Positions 1 through 12,540 of a stretch of 64,000 nt of DNA are shown piece after piece. Both the position numbers and the translations under genes were made by a program. Position 1 is the first letter of the stretch; every line of letters begins with the position of its first letter. This stretch comes from Callorhinus ursinus (Eukaryota; Chordata; Mammalia; Carnivora; Otariidae), in contig NW_020312785.1 in NCBI RefSeq assembly GCF_003265705.1, positions 128,559,024 to 128,623,023 of the forward strand, given 5' to 3'. The notes under the pieces were generated by a model. That model saw nothing but the letters and a program-made list of their open reading frames with translations. It did no database searches and was not told the DNA's origin.

Positions 1-535
1 TTATTGAAGAAATTAAAACAATGTCTACTGTGTCCTTAACAGCAAGAGGTCAATTTCATTCACTGCACTAATATTTATTGAAAAAATATATATATATATT
101 TATAGCAATGAACCTCAGCCAACAAAATCCTTGTTCCCAAGATACTTATATGTAGAGGAGGAAGGAGGGAGGACCAGGGGAGAAACAGAAGACTAAAATA
201 AACAGATAAGTAAAAAAAATATATTATTTTAGATTCATTATGATGATCGTGAAAAAAATAAAGCAGAGTAAGGGTTATAGGGAGTGCTGGGGGGAAGAGG
301 TGAAGGGAAGAATGTTCTAGAGATAGGAAATTGTTAAGTCAGAAGTATTTAGAGAAATGTTTGGTGTGTTCCATAATAGCAAGGAGGACAGTGTGGCTGG
401 AGGGAAATGAGAATGGGGTGAAGTTTTACAGTGTGAGGTCAGAGGGGTCCTGGTTGAGGGTCGGGGGCAGATCATGGGCCATGAAGCCATTGTAAGAATT
501 TTGGGTGTTGCTCTAGGATGGGAAGCCACTGAAAG

Positions 536-744
536 TTTTTTTTTTTTTTTAAGATTTTATTTATTTATTTGACAGAGAGATAGAGAGAGCCAGAGAGCAC
601 AAGTGGGGGTAATTGCAGAGGGAGAAGGAGAAGCAGGCTTCCTGCTGAGCAGGGAGCTGAGTGCAGGGCTTGATCCCAGGACCCTGGGATCATGACCTGA
701 GCCAAAGGTAGATGCCCAACCGACTGAGCCACCCAGGGGCCCCA
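536..744 (-). mobile_element. Can-SINE (SINEC), antisense
   Basis: T-run and 'aagattttatttatttattt' at the left, and the tRNA-derived head 'ctgagccacccagg' at the right. The target duplication CCACTGAAAGTTTT at 526-539 is matched at 745-758 with one mismatch. Confidence 0.93.
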
Positions 745-792
745 CCACTGAAGGTTTTGAGAAGAGGAGAAACCTATATTTTATTTATTTTT

Positions 793-983
793 AAAAAGAT
801 TTTATTTATTTATTTGACAGAGAGAGACACAGCGAGAGAGGGAACACAAGCAGTGGGAGTGAGAGAGGGAGAAGCAGGCCTCCCGCGGAGCGGGGAGCCC
901 TATGCGGGGCTCGATCCCAGGACCCTGGGACCATGACCTTAGCCAAAGGCAGATGCTTAACAACTGAGCCACCCTGGCGCCCT
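793..983 (-). mobile_element. Can-SINE (SINEC), antisense
   Basis: Type A SINE ('gacagagagagacacagcgag' body). Flanked by ACCTATATTTTA at 772-783 and 987-998. Confidence 0.93.
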
Positions 984-1292
984 GAGACCTATATTTTAAA
1001 GGACAAAATAGACTATTGTGTGTTGGGATGGGGGGGAAATGGAGGAATGGTAGGTAAAGGAAGTAGTAGGATCAGGTAGGAGGCTATAGTTGAGAGATGA
1101 TGGTAGCTTAGATTAGGGTCTGAGCTGTGGGAAGGGAGGTGGGAAGAAGTGGATACTTTCAGAATGTATTTTTGAAGGTAGCATGGACAGAATTTGCTGA
1201 TGAATTGGATGTAGATTGTAAAACAAAGAGAAAGGTCAGAAATAGGGAAGCTCTGTAAGGACAGGGATTTCTTCCTCTCTTTTCTTTTCTTT

Positions 1293-1452
1293 CTTTTTAA
1301 AGATTTTTATTTATTTATTTGAGAGAGAGAGAGAACATGAATGGGGAGGAGGAGCTAAACAGGGAGCTCCACGAGGGGCTCCATCCCAGGACTCCAGGAT
1401 CATGACAGGAGCCAAAGGCAGATGCTTAACAGACTGAGCCACCCAGGTGCCT
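1293..1452 (-). mobile_element. Can-SINE, antisense, internally shortened
   Basis: Begins ttaaagatttttatttattt and ends ctgagccacccaggtgcc. The central part is shorter than in other copies. A degenerate flanking repeat GGGATTTCTTCC.../GGGATTTTTCTC... lies at 1264 and 1453. Confidence 0.88.
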
Positions 1453-3079
1453 GGGATTTTTCTCTTTTATTCAATGTCATATCCCAACCAACTAGACAGT
1501 GCCTAGTACTCAACAGACATTCTTTTTTGTTGTTGTTGTTTTTTCAGACATTCTTTGAATTAATGAAAAGGCAATTCTGATTTGTATTATACCCTTAATT
1601 TCTTAAATTCAATAAATAGTACACAGCAGTTAAAACATCTGCAGATAAATGAAGTATCACAGCAATCATAGCTTCAGCAGTTAAGCAGTGAAAACCTTTC
1701 CAATTCTTTCACAAAAAGTAGACATTGCTGCATTCCTAGCCACCAGCTGCCAATGACCAGGACTAAAAAACAACTTTGATACTTTCTGTAACAGAAGAGA
1801 ACTTTGTTACAAAATACTCAAACAAAACCCAACAGGATATATACCTGAGTATATATCCCAGTAGTCTATTGGAGAAAAGCATAGCGACCTAGAAAACGGG
1901 AATTCTGTCATCTATCCTCACCAAATCATTATAAAACACAATCAGGAAAATGAAAATATTAAAACATGGAGATTTAATGAGGTAAAATAAATTATGCAGA
2001 CATTTAAGGCAATCTATGAAATGTTCTATTTTGGTCATATTCTAAAATTAAAAAGCAACTTTTATGCATTATATGCATAAAATATTGTGCCATGTGAGAG
2101 GTATAGATGGTAATATAATTGATAATCTCAGGACATGCTAATTTGTAATCCTCCAGTACATGTTTTTGAGTTTTAGGGTAACAGGGCCTATTGATATTCT
2201 TGAGTGCTGCATAGAAACGATCCCCAGAACACACCTACTTTCTACTCAATAGTGATTTCTGGAGGCTGGAAGCCAATACCTGCTTTTGCCAATTTCAGGG
2301 ATGTTATTAAGTAGTGTTCCTCAAGAAGGCATTCGGTAAAAGGATTTTCAGTTCTAGACATATGTATGTATCTTGACTTGCTCCTGTCCTCTGGGGTCTT
2401 ACTGCACTGATTTCTTTCGGCTGCTTGAATTGTGCGGGACTCTGTGGGGGCTATCTTCAGCCCTTTGTAGGCTGGACACTTTTGCCACAAAAAGTGACAG
2501 CTGTAGGGTATGTCACACATAGAGTGACAGCTCGTATATAGGAGGGGTCTAGCAGCAGCAACAGCAATCAGTAAGAGGAGCTAGGGGTGGAGGTGGGGGA
2601 AATTTTGTAGAAGCTGAGTTTGCATAGCAGGCATAGGGGTTTTTGTTTTGTTTTTTAATGATTATTTGGGGTGAAGATTATAGGGGAACCTAATGTTCCC
2701 TCGAGTTACCCACAGCACTGCCACTGTTCCCATTGCCTTTGACTGGGCATTAATGCAGCTCCTACTCACTCTGATAGCTCCTCCTCCTTTCACCTCTCTC
2801 CCCAATATCCCAGGGCTAAATGGCGTGGAGCTCCTGGCTACCCGTGTACGTTCTAGGCCAGGGCGAACCAAAACGCAGGAGGATATTCGTGTTGCAGTGT
2901 AGCGTAGGGAGTCTGGGTTAGCCTTTGCGAACTTTCCAGGATAGTGCGAAGTTTTCTCATCTTGGGTGCATGTGGGCACCATGCGCCCGAGTTCTGGCTG
3001 GTAAGTCAACAGGGTCAGTCCCAGTAGCGTACTTTGCGAACGTTTTGAGGGAAGTGTGAAGTCCAGGGCTGCAGTGGAT
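1453..3079. other. Upstream intergenic DNA, no recognised feature
   Basis: Mostly AT-rich unique sequence to about 2500, becoming more balanced and CpG-containing towards the promoter. Short open frames on both strands show no family resemblance. It could hold an upstream or divergent transcript, but nothing in the sequence proves it. Confidence 0.5.
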
Positions 3080-3990
3080 GGGCGTAAAACGCCGCACCCA
3101 GTTTCGTCTTAGGGCAACTCCCACCCCCCAGCCAGCATTTCCCCTTAATGCGCGTGCCCGTCAAGGTCCCCGCGTCCCTTCCCTTCAGGTCGCCTAACCA
3201 GCCTCTGTTTCCCTAACCTTTCCTGGTCCCTGCTTTCCCTTCTCCGTGGGACGGCCCTCGCCCACCCCCGCCGCTGCTCACTCGCGGGACTCGGCTGTCA
3301 CTTTACTTTTCCGCGCCGCCTCCCCGCCCCCTCGCCAGGCCGACAGGGCAGCCCGCCTGTGCGCGCGCCCGCCCCCGCCCCCTCGCGGCCACGCGCCGGG
3401 AGGAGGCGGGGCGGAGCGGGCTTGGGGTGCAGGGAGGCGCGCGGCGCGGCACGGCCGACGTGGGGCTCGCGCTCTCGCGGTCTCTCCCGGGCGGGCACGC
3501 GGGGACGCGCACTCGCGGGAGCGCGCGCGGACGGCCGGGCGGCGGCAGCGTCTCACGGAGGCGGTGGCTTCACTTTCCAGGACTCAGGGGCGGCCACAGC
3601 AGCAGCCGCGGGCAGCAGCCTCGGGAGCCGGAGCTGGAACGGCCGCGGGCGGCGGTGGCGGCGCTGAGGGTGAGTCCGGGCGGGCGCGAGCCCGGTGGGG
3701 ACAGGCGTGGCCGGGCGGCCGGGTGCGTGGTGCGCGGGTCCGGCTTTCGGTGACTAGACGGTCTGCGGGGACACCCCGTCCTCGGGGCCTCCCAGGCCCC
3801 CCCGCCCCCTCCCCCCGTCTCCGCAGCCGTCTCTCCCCGCGCTTGGGCTGGAGCCCGAGACCTGCGCGGACGCCCCTCCCTCAGGTATTCGCCCGGGCCT
3901 CGCCGGTGGCTCCCCCCTCCACCATTCCTCCCTGTCTCCGGCGTCCTCCCTCTGGCGGGCGCCCCCCCAACCTCGCCACCACGTCGCAGG
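3080..3990 (+). promoter_or_regulatory. UBE2E2: CpG-island promoter of UBE2E2
   Basis: This is the only strongly GC- and CpG-rich stretch of the window; all flanking DNA is AT-rich. It contains several Sp1/KLF-type GC boxes: C-rich ones near 3322-3330 and 3368-3381, and a GGGCGG at 3408-3413. I see no TATA box placed near the first exon. It lies directly upstream of, and overlaps, the non-coding first exon that ends at a perfect GTGAGT donor (3670). TATA-less CpG-island promoters are typical of broadly expressed E2 genes and usually start transcription at several dispersed sites. Promoter identity is therefore inferred from base composition and position. The exact start sites cannot be read, and a divergent (- strand) transcript is possible but not shown. 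Confidence 0.88.
3430..3669 (+). other. UBE2E2: UBE2E2 exon 1 (5' UTR, start approximate)
   Basis: Non-coding first exon. The 3' boundary is well supported: ...CTGAGG followed by GTGAGTCC at 3670. Splicing this to exon 2 places GATCTAAA directly before the start codon. The 5' end is a guess, because a dispersed CpG-island promoter gives no sharp start. No ATG occurs from about 3241 to 3669, so the first AUG of any transcript starting there is the UBE2E2 start in exon 2, and there is no AUG-initiated uORF. The leader is extremely G/C-rich, with GGC/GCG runs near 3645-3663. The reading frame through this exon is also open and in phase with the main start (see findings). Confidence 0.75.
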
Positions 3991-4230
3991 TCTCTGCTTA
4001 CACCGCTTGCGCCCTAGTTCTCTCCCCTGTTCCCCGGCGTGCCCCGTTCCCTGCGTCCCCTCCCGCGAGCCTCCTTGCCCCGGTTTCTCGCCTTTTCCAC
4101 CCCTCCCCCCCTTCCTATCTCCCCCCGCCTCGTCCCTGCCTGCCCATCTTCTACCCCCTTCCGTTCTCAGTTCCCCATCCTTCGCCACCCTCCCAGCCCC
4201 TTTCCTCTCCCAGCCGCATCCTGGAACTAA
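3760..4230 (-). other. Strongly C/T-rich tract after exon 1 (G-rich on - strand)
   Basis: Base composition flips from G-rich (exon 1 and the first bases of intron 1) to C-rich at about 3770. C-runs at 3791-3816 (CCC, C7, C5, C6) could form a G-quadruplex on the - strand or an i-motif on the + strand. The long open frames called on both strands here result from the low stop-codon density of GC-rich DNA and have no domain. Confidence 0.6.
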
Positions 4231-6499
4231 GTCTTTGCAAAAGTACTGGATAAATGTCACGGTGGAAAGTGCCCGGCTTGATCTTTTGCTATTTTCCCTA
4301 ATTGCATAATTGCTGCACATGGTGTCTCTCCTGGTGAGTGCCGGGTCTGGCTCCCCCGCCGCCGCACCCCCGTGGCCCTCCTGGGGGAAGACCTTGTGGG
4401 GTGTGTTTGTGTATACCCTGGTGTGAAGTGTGTGTTGTATTGGTCTTTTGTGAAGCCTAGCGCTTGTCACAGTTTGGAGCCGAAGCCCATTTTTCTCTGG
4501 TCTCTTCTCTGCAGCCCCCACTGGCCTGGTTTGAAACTGGATTCCCTCTGCCCTCCTCCTTCCACTTCTCCCCCTCTCTTCTCTCATAATGTTTTGATCC
4601 TTTTGCCCTTTACCATTTCTAATGAAGATGAAGCATAGCTTCTTGTGGCTTTTTTTTTTTTTTCCCACGACCAACCAGAAATGTCCAATCTATCTTCCCT
4701 TAAGGAAATTAAGGCCGCTTTAGAAAGACATCATCCTGTGCTCGGTGGCTGTTAGACCTATTTGCATGTTTTCAAGATTCATCGTTTTGTATTGTGTATT
4801 CTTGAGAGTCTACTCAAATATTTTTATTTAAAAGTACAAAAGGAAGTCCTAGGGTTTACCTTCAGATTAGCGCTTTGGAAAGATTTTAAGCTCTTCTTAG
4901 TTTTTTTTATTCCCTATTCTTTAAAAAGCGTGTTTCTGAATATGTGATAATAATTCAGTCTGGACCTTGGAATTTAAATAATTGTCTCAGCGATTTGGAT
5001 GCTCTGGCTCTTTAGCGTTTTGTATGCGGGTTGATGCTGATGATGGAGTGTTTTCATATAATGTAATACCCTATTTTATCTCCCCCAGAACATAGCACCT
5101 TTTCCTCCAAAATTGTGTTTCATTTTACATTTTAGAAAAGTTTAGAAATGTGAGTAAGAAGACAAATAACAAGATATTAAATGACAGAATTAAGCATTTT
5201 CCTGTTGTAAAAGCTCAAATGAACATTGCTTTTGCAGTTTTATAACATGAGAAACAGTTATAAGGCTTATCTGAGCAGTAATCGAATTTATGAAGTGACT
5301 ATAATAGCTTTTACGTTATCAGTTATATTTGTAACTGAATCATTTCATTTTTATGGAACATGTGAATTTCATTTACTATATTGCTGATTTCCAGGACTGT
5401 AATTACCACATAGAGTACATAGCTAATACAGGCTTAATTTGTGTGTTGAAGAAGGAACAATATCTAAACTCTAAATTTAACACGTTTGAGGAAAGTCTAT
5501 CTTCTATTTTATGTTTAGAAGCCAAGTTTTACTTTGAGTCTATATTTAAAAATATAGAGTTAAATATCTTATTAGCTTTAAAACGATCATTGAAGAGGAG
5601 CTCTGTGTTTATAACCTTGGAATTTAAGTTTATCTTCTTTCTAGATTAGATGATTTGATCAAATTAGCTAATTAGGAATTGATATTGAAGATAATTTTAA
5701 AATGCCGATTTAGAAGATAACTTTAAAGAGTTTTAATTCATGACTTTTTATTCATTTATACTTTGGAAAGAGAAAACACCAGTTTTATATTTATACCTAA
5801 TTAAAATGCTTGTGGACTGCTTTTTCTTCATAAAAATTACTTGCCACCTGAGTGGTGCAATAATTTTTTTCCAGTACTTTTTTCTGTAATTAGGCATTTA
5901 AAAACCAAAATCAGGGTAAAGTTGCCTTTTTCTTGATATTTGAAGAAGATATGAAAACTTTGTTCCTGACAGTTTCTGTAGTGGTTATTAGTGGTGTCAG
6001 ATGAATTTATCATCTGTAGGTTAAGATTTGGATGAAATAAAGTATCTGAGGTCAAAAGTGGAAATAAAATTTTTTTCTCTATGGTGAAATTATAGAAATT
6101 ATACCTCTGTTTGAGTTTCTCTTTTTATGGAAAGGAATAAAACTTGAGTATATCATCATACAATTTATTTATGTAAAGTTCAAAGATGGGCAAGATGTGG
6201 TATTAGAGGTTAGGGTAGTGACAGGAGAGGTGAATATGCTGTTTTTTTGGCCTGGATACTGGTAACACAAGTGTGTTCAGTACATGACAACTCATTGGCC
6301 AACACTCACTATTTGTGTACTGTTCTGTATGTATGTTACACTTCAAGAATTTTTCTTCAGTTAAGAATTTCTTTTAATACTTACCCTCTATTGGCCTTCT
6401 TTTAGTATCCAGATACTCAGTACTTCTCCATTCATTTCTTGATCTGTCAATTTTCTAAACTCCATCAGCCAAACACACTGAGACCCAAACCCATTTGTT

Positions 6500-6690
6500 A
6501 ATAACCGCTTTGTGGAGCTATAACCCACAAAATGCAAAACTCACCTTTTCAAAATATATAGTATACTAAGTGGTCTTAGTATATATTCACAAGGTTGTGC
6601 AGCCATCACAACTATCTGATTTTAGAACATTTTCAGCACCTTAAAAAAAAAAAAACACCATCCCTATTAGCACTCACTCCCTATTTGGAT
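6500..6690 (-). mobile_element. Old L1 3' fragment, antisense
   Basis: Contains the antisense L1M-type signature 'gttgtgcagccatcaca' and 'tttagaacattttcagcacc'. The same segment type recurs at 8515, 24295 and 39290. Confidence 0.65.
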
Positions 6691-6701
6691 ATTTTTAATC
6701 G

Positions 6702-6811
6702 TTTTTTAAAATTAATTAATTAATTTAGTTAGTAATCTCTACACCCAACATTAGGCTCGAACTCACAACCCCGAATTGGCATGCTCTACCAACTGAGTCA
6801 GCCAGGTTCCA
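6702..6811 (-). mobile_element. Short Can-SINE variant, antisense
   Basis: Ends 'accaactgagtcagccagg'. The body 'acacccaacattaggctcgaac' belongs to the short SINE type lacking the GA-rich tract. A degenerate flanking repeat (GGATATTTTTAAT / GGTATTTTTTAAT) is present. Confidence 0.75.
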
Positions 6812-8514
6812 CATTGTGGTATTTTTTAATAGTTCTCTAGAGAGACTAGTTTTAGTTTTCCGATATTCTGAAGCAATTTTTGAAATTTGGGCTTCAGATT
6901 ATGGCTCAGATTGAACCATTGAGTAATCTTTCAAGTGATTATATGCTCATTGCATTATTAGTATGCAAATGTACATAAATAAGAACATGAAGAAGAATGT
7001 GTGTGTATTTATATATACTTATAACTATATAAATGTGTATATATAAATATATATAACTAATGTAATATATAATTGAAACTGTAGGTATAGTTTATTAAGC
7101 TGAGGCTCCATGTTCAGTAAAAAAGAATTTCATTTAGGTTTCCGTATATTTGTCATGTAATGGATTGCTTCTGGTTTGGGATGTTTAAAATGAATTCTTA
7201 CTCATTTCACATTTCTTAAAGTATTGCCAACAGCATTTTGCTATATCCAAGGACCTTTCCCTGAGAATTGTTCTCTTTCTTACTTCCATGTGCTCTAACA
7301 TGCTTTTATATATACATACTAGATTTTAAACTTCTGATTTATTTTAACTGAAAGAAGTAAGCTGGAAAAAAAATCAATGTTAAATCCAAGGGTAAGAATT
7401 AAAGTGAAATAAAAATGAAAAAAAAGCAAGAAATATGTTAGGACTGTTAGAGCTAGACGTGAAACATACTGATATAAAATTTCAGTATTCTATTAAGTGA
7501 CTTTAATGCTCATAAAAGGTGTCACAGCTGTGGAGACTGATGCTCTCCATTTACAGAATAGGTAGAAGAGCAGTCACATTTCTCTGTCAATGTGTTTCAG
7601 AGCAGCTTGTGCAGATCTATTTTGTTTGGCATGGGGGATGGGAGCTGATGGAGTTGAGAGGGGTGGTGGTGTGTTTTGTGTGATGTCTCACGGAAGGCAT
7701 ACAGTATTTTCTGTTGACTCTTCACCTCTCTGTGCTTCCTGATTTTTTCATTCTGTTATGCTGCATTTTGGTTAGCCTTACAATAAAAATTTCAATCCAT
7801 TAAAGATTTGTATTATGAAATCACTTAGATTTAGAGCAAGCTGTAAGTTAAATCTCCGGTGATGATGAATTTTCATCATTGTCAAGTAGCTATATATTTA
7901 GACTAATTATAGTAATAAAAAACAGTGCTTTATTTGAGGTATCTTTCTTTTACAAAGTGGTTATTAGGTGACAGTAACGTGGTGAGCACAAGGCCCTTTA
8001 GAGTCTGGGCATTGATTGGTCAGTTTTGTTTTGAATTTGTCAGTACACTCTAAGCTAGTTTGGTCATAAGGGATGTATTCATAGAAATCAAACTCAGAAA
8101 TTGATTTTGATGGGATGATAGTTGAGAAGGGATGTCCCTTTTCACTTACTAGAATTTTTTTGTATCTGCTATCCAGGTTATAGCAGCTATTATGTGTCAA
8201 GGTATTAAGGAAGTTGAGTTGATAATCAGAGCTGCTTGGGGAGCATGAACTCAGAGCAAAGGGAATTTGAAAGCCTTCAGGGATATTTTATCCAAGACTG
8301 GAAAAAAAAATAAAAAAGAGCCCTTCAGCCTCTCAAGACAGTCTCCATTTCTTGTGAAACACAGTTGCTTGGTATATTGCTCGATCAGTGCTGACACCAT
8401 CATGTGGTTCAGTTTTTATTTAGAATCATGTGGGCCTCTGTGTTCTTTTGTGTTCTTCTGTTATCAGAAGGTAACAGTTGACTAGTTTGGAGGATTTTAA
8501 TTTAGTAGTTTTCG

Positions 8515-8960
8515 GAATTTTTAGAGTTGTACAACATCACCCTTACGTAATTTAAGAACATTTTCATTACCCCAAAAGGATACTTCATACCTATTAGCAG
8601 TCCTTCCCCATTTTTCCCTCATTCCTATTCCCTGGCAACCACTTATTGACTTCTCTGTCTCTGTGAATCTGCCTATTCTGGACAGTTCATGTAAATGGAA
8701 TCATACAGTTTGTTGTCTTTTGTGACTGGCTTCTTTCACTTACCATAATGTTTTCAAAGTTCATTCATGTTGTAGTGTGTACGTATTGTGCCTCATTCCT
8801 TTATATGGCTGAATAATATTCCATTGTGTGGCTTTATCACATTTGGTTTATCCATTTATCAGTTAGTGGACATTTGAGTTGTTTCCTCTTTTTGGCTTTA
8901 TGAATAATGTTACTATGAACGTTTTGTGTATATATTTTGTGTGTTTTCATTTTCTTTCTC
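8515..8960 (-). mobile_element. Old L1 ORF2-end/3' fragment, antisense
   Basis: Typical antisense L1 wording: 'tattccctggcaaccac', 'ggctgaataatattccattg', 'tttatccatttatcagtt'. It ends about 165 bp before exon 2. It is diverged and lies inside intron 1. Confidence 0.85.
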
Positions 8961-9105
8961 AGGGCATTTTGAGAGAAAAGTTTTGGCAACTCCCAAAGCT
9001 GATTTGTAAGTGACCACTGTATTCATTGTATATTAGTTTTACTTCTACTTTGAGGCTCACTTTCTCTCTATTCTAAAGGTAGTCCTCCCATGACTAAACA
9101 AATGA

Positions 9106-9459
<354 letters not shown>

Positions 9460-9490
9460 TAATTGTAGGCAATATGAACTTTTTAGTATT

Positions 9491-9674
9491 TTTTTTTTTT
9501 TTAGATTTTATTTATTTTTTTGAGAGAGAGAATGAGATAGAGCATGAGTGGGGGAGGGTCAGAAGGAGAAGCGGGCTCCCTGCTCAGCAGGATGCGGGAC
9601 TCGATCCCGGGACTCTAGGATCATGACCTGAGCTGAAGTTAGTCACTTAACCAACTGAGCCATCCAGGTGCCCC
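9491..9674 (-). mobile_element. Can-SINE, antisense (type B)
   Basis: Perfect 16-bp target duplication GAACTTTTTAGTATTT at 9476-9491 and 9675-9690. Lies 180 bp downstream of the exon 2 donor. Confidence 0.95.
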
Positions 9675-9690
9675 GAACTTTTTAGTATTT

Positions 9691-11420
9691 AAAGTCAGTT
9701 AAACAGTATGGCAGATTCATAAAAATATATATCCATAGTGTGTTTGTATGTGTTTATTATTAATTGAGCATATATAGGAAAATGTGTGTAAAAGTGTGAT
9801 AGTTTGATTTACTTGACCATAAATATTTTCCTTTCTTCTGTAACACAGGATAGTGAGTAGGATTCTGTTAAAATAGTTGTTGAATGATGTGTATTTTCTA
9901 CTACTCCCTGTTAGTGAAGTTAGAACTGCTGAAGTTCAACAGATACATCTTGGTTTCATTATATAAGGCAGTGGATCCATCTTGATACAGATTTTTTTTT
10001 TCTCTAGACAATAGATCTGGAAGGTAGATAGTTGGGTGATTCTCTTTTGCCACATCAGTTGCTTATGATGAGAGAAATATGCTTTAATATTGCTTAATTA
10101 TAGAAAATCTCTTGGAAAATAATTTAAAAGTAGACTAAATTGAGTACAGTTTTTCCTGATTTTATGGTTTAATGTTCTAATAGCTTTTAAAAGATATCAA
10201 ATAGGAAGCATAGTGAAAGCATTTTGTAAGTTTTAGGCATAGTGGAATGTCTGAATGTTGAATGGTAGTTTTATATTTTATTGGGTAGTATGGATTTAGA
10301 GGGTCCTTTCCTGAAGAACAAAAACCATTATGGTCTAGCAGACCTTGTTTCCCTCTGGCCTAGTCAATTCATAGGATCAGGAAGAACCATCTCAGGCCTC
10401 CATGTGGCATGAGTTTCTAGGAAGAGATGTTGGAGTGATAGTGGTCAGCAACTCATTCCAAGGGACTGTCTGTGGTAGTCATCCCCTTCCCAAAAGCGTG
10501 TTGCTGATCCCTGACTTCTGTTGAAGGAGTTGTGTGGAAGTCAGATTGTCTCAAACTTTAAGACTTTATGCTCGAACATGCCTGTGTGGGGAAAAGGTTT
10601 CCATTTGTTTTTGCTGTCACACCACACAAGTCTGGAGGCCTTAGCTGGCTGACCTGACCCCTCTGCTGCCAAAACACAGAATGACCTGCTGCTGGGAAAT
10701 GGGGGGTTGAGTTAGTGTGGATAAGAAAGGTAAGAATGGAGAAAATATGGCATCCAGATGAAAGAAAGGAGCTTCGGGTGGGTGGGTGAGAGACACTCAG
10801 GTACAGAGTGTGGCTGCATATACACGAGGAAACGATCATTCAGTCCTCAGCTTCTGATAGTAAGGGTTTCCACGTGGCATCTTCAGCTTGTCAGAAAAGG
10901 GAGAGGATGGGCTGGCCAGGTCTGTGGGGAGTAGGGTCTAGATAGTGCTTCTCCTGGCTCTGCTCAGTTCTCCCATGATTGCTAGTTAGCAAAGACTTCT
11001 GTCTGCTTCTTGAAGCCCTGCCTTTTCCCCTGGTTGGGGGTACCACCATAAAATCCCTCAAAATCATATTTCTTGAGTGATGTATCAAAAGACCAAATTC
11101 TGCTTATGAGAGATTATTAAATGTACCATGTGTGAAAGTGAGGATTGCATGAATTTTTTCAAGTACATGGATCATCTTTTACTTCATTTTAATACAGTGT
11201 GTAAAACAAAGTATAGTTTATGTATTTAAACCTAGTCCGCCCCACCCTTTTAGGTAGGGGAAAAGATGTAGTATTGAGATGGTGTGTGTGTAAAGAATCC
11301 AAGAAGTGCCTTATTGGCACGTAATAGAAATCAGTATTATTGCATTGGTTAAAGTAGGAAGTGTTGCTTCTTTACTGAAGGAATCCCTCCACTGACAGAT
11401 TCGTTCTTGTAAATGTGTGA
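9691..11420. other. Intron 2 stretch without recognised features
   Basis: Unique-looking intronic DNA. The part at about 10320-11060 has more balanced base composition than its surroundings, but I recognise no repeat, exon or RNA in it. Confidence 0.5.
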
Positions 11421-11589
11421 TTTTTTTTTTTAAAGATTTTATTTGAGAAAGAGAGAGACATGAGTGGGAGGGAAGGACAGAGGGAGAGGCAGAGGGAGAA
11501 GCAGACTCCCCGCTGAGCAGGGAGCCTGATGCAGGGCTCAATCCCAGGACCCTGAGATCATCACCTGAGCTGAAGGCAGACGCATAACT
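11421..11589 (-). mobile_element. Can-SINE, antisense, head truncated
   Basis: T-run and 'aaagattttatttgag' at the left. It stops at 'gcagacgcataactga', so the last ~20 bases of the tRNA-like head are missing. Confidence 0.88.
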
Positions 11590-11823
11590 GAGATTTTTTT
11601 TTTTAAGAAAACATGTTTCGACACAAAATCATTAGTTCTTCAATTATAGCACATTTCATGCAATTGAGCACCTATGTACAAAGTGCTTTTCTTGAGTTAC
11701 TATAAAATGCATGTAATCACAGCATCTGAGTATTTCTAGTTTAACAACAGCACTGTGTCCTCAAAGGCTAACATATATCTCATTTTCCTAAAGTTTATCA
11801 AGTGAACTTGAAAAATATCTACA

Positions 11824-12016
11824 GGGGCACCTGGGTGGCTCAGTCGTTAAGCATCTGCCTTCGGCTTAGTCATGATCCCAGGGTCTTGGGATCGAGCCCC
11901 GCATCGGGCTCCCTGCTCTGCGGGAGGCCTGCTTCTCCCTCTCCCACTCCCCCTGCTTGTGTTCCCTCTTTCGCTGTGTCTCTCTCTGTCAAATACATAA
12001 ATAAAACTTTAAAAAG
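11824..12016 (+). mobile_element. Can-SINE, sense (type A)
   Basis: Starts ggggcacctgggtggctcag and ends with an A-rich tail near 12016. The flanking repeat AATATCTAYA is at 11814 and about 12018. Confidence 0.93.
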
Positions 12017-12059
12017 AATATCTATAAGACTTTAACTGCACAGGGTCTATAAATGACAG

Positions 12060-12290
12060 CATCAGTGTATGAGACATTACTAGATGCCAGATAGATGCTT
12101 TATCACATTTAGTCCTCACAACAGCCCTGTGAAGATGGTACCATTATTATCTCCATTTCACAGAAAAGGAAACCCAGGATTAGAAATGTTAAATTATGTA
12201 TCTAAGATCACAAGGCTATTAAATGCCAGAACCTATAATGAAACCCAGACCCCATCTCCTAGAGTTCAAGCTCTGCACTGCTTCTGATAA
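12060..12290 (-). mobile_element. MIR, antisense
   Basis: Contains the antisense MIR core: 'cagccctgtgaagatggtacc', 'ccatttcacagaaaaggaaac', 'gatcacaaggctattaaatg'. An ancient tRNA-derived SINE shared by all mammals. Confidence 0.8.
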
Positions 12291-12540
12291 ATATCTCTTA
12301 TAAAATGACACCATATGGAAAAGACTTCTCATCTGAATAAAAACCAATTAACGATAATAAGAATTTTATTTTGAAACTACCTCTAACTTTGAATCTTCTG
12401 ATTAATACTGGGATCTTAATATCCATGGAAGATCCAATCCCTATAATAAACTCAAGGTTCTAAGGCAGCCAGTAAGTAAATACTGTGACCCTCCTATGGT
12501 AGGCACTGTAGATATAATGATGAATTTAAAAGACGTGGTT

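Larger units (their letters stand above)
68..1263 (-). mobile_element. L2 (LINE-2) remnant, antisense, split by three SINEs
   Basis: Reads on the - strand as the C-terminal ORF and 3' UTR of L2. On the + strand I recognise the antisense signatures 'aataaagcagagtaagg', 'caaggaggacagtgtggctgg', 'gggccatgaagccattgtaagaa' and 'gatgatggtagcttagattaggg', and the end 'aatttgctgatgaattgg'. SINEs at 536-744, 793-983 and 1293-1452 were inserted into or just beside it later. It is strongly diverged, as expected of this ancient family. Boundaries are approximate. Confidence 0.7.

Noticed and set aside
2662..3009. Upstream gene on the - strand sharing the promoter
   Set aside because: Only an unremarkable short open frame; a divergent non-coding transcript is possible but nothing in the sequence proves it.
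3246..4253. 335-residue open frame over the CpG island as a gene
   Set aside because: It starts at a GTG, is made of low-complexity Pro/Ala/Arg/Gly, runs through a good splice donor and has no domain. Only its exon 1 part is of interest as an in-frame leader.
3754..4674. 306-residue antisense open frame
   Set aside because: Arises from the C-rich strand having few stops; Gly/Arg/Glu-rich with no recognisable fold and no promoter.
11824..12016. tRNA genes (A/B-box-like sequences in several places)
   Set aside because: These are the tRNA-derived heads of Can-SINEs; no complete cloverleaf with an intact anticodon arm and flanks.
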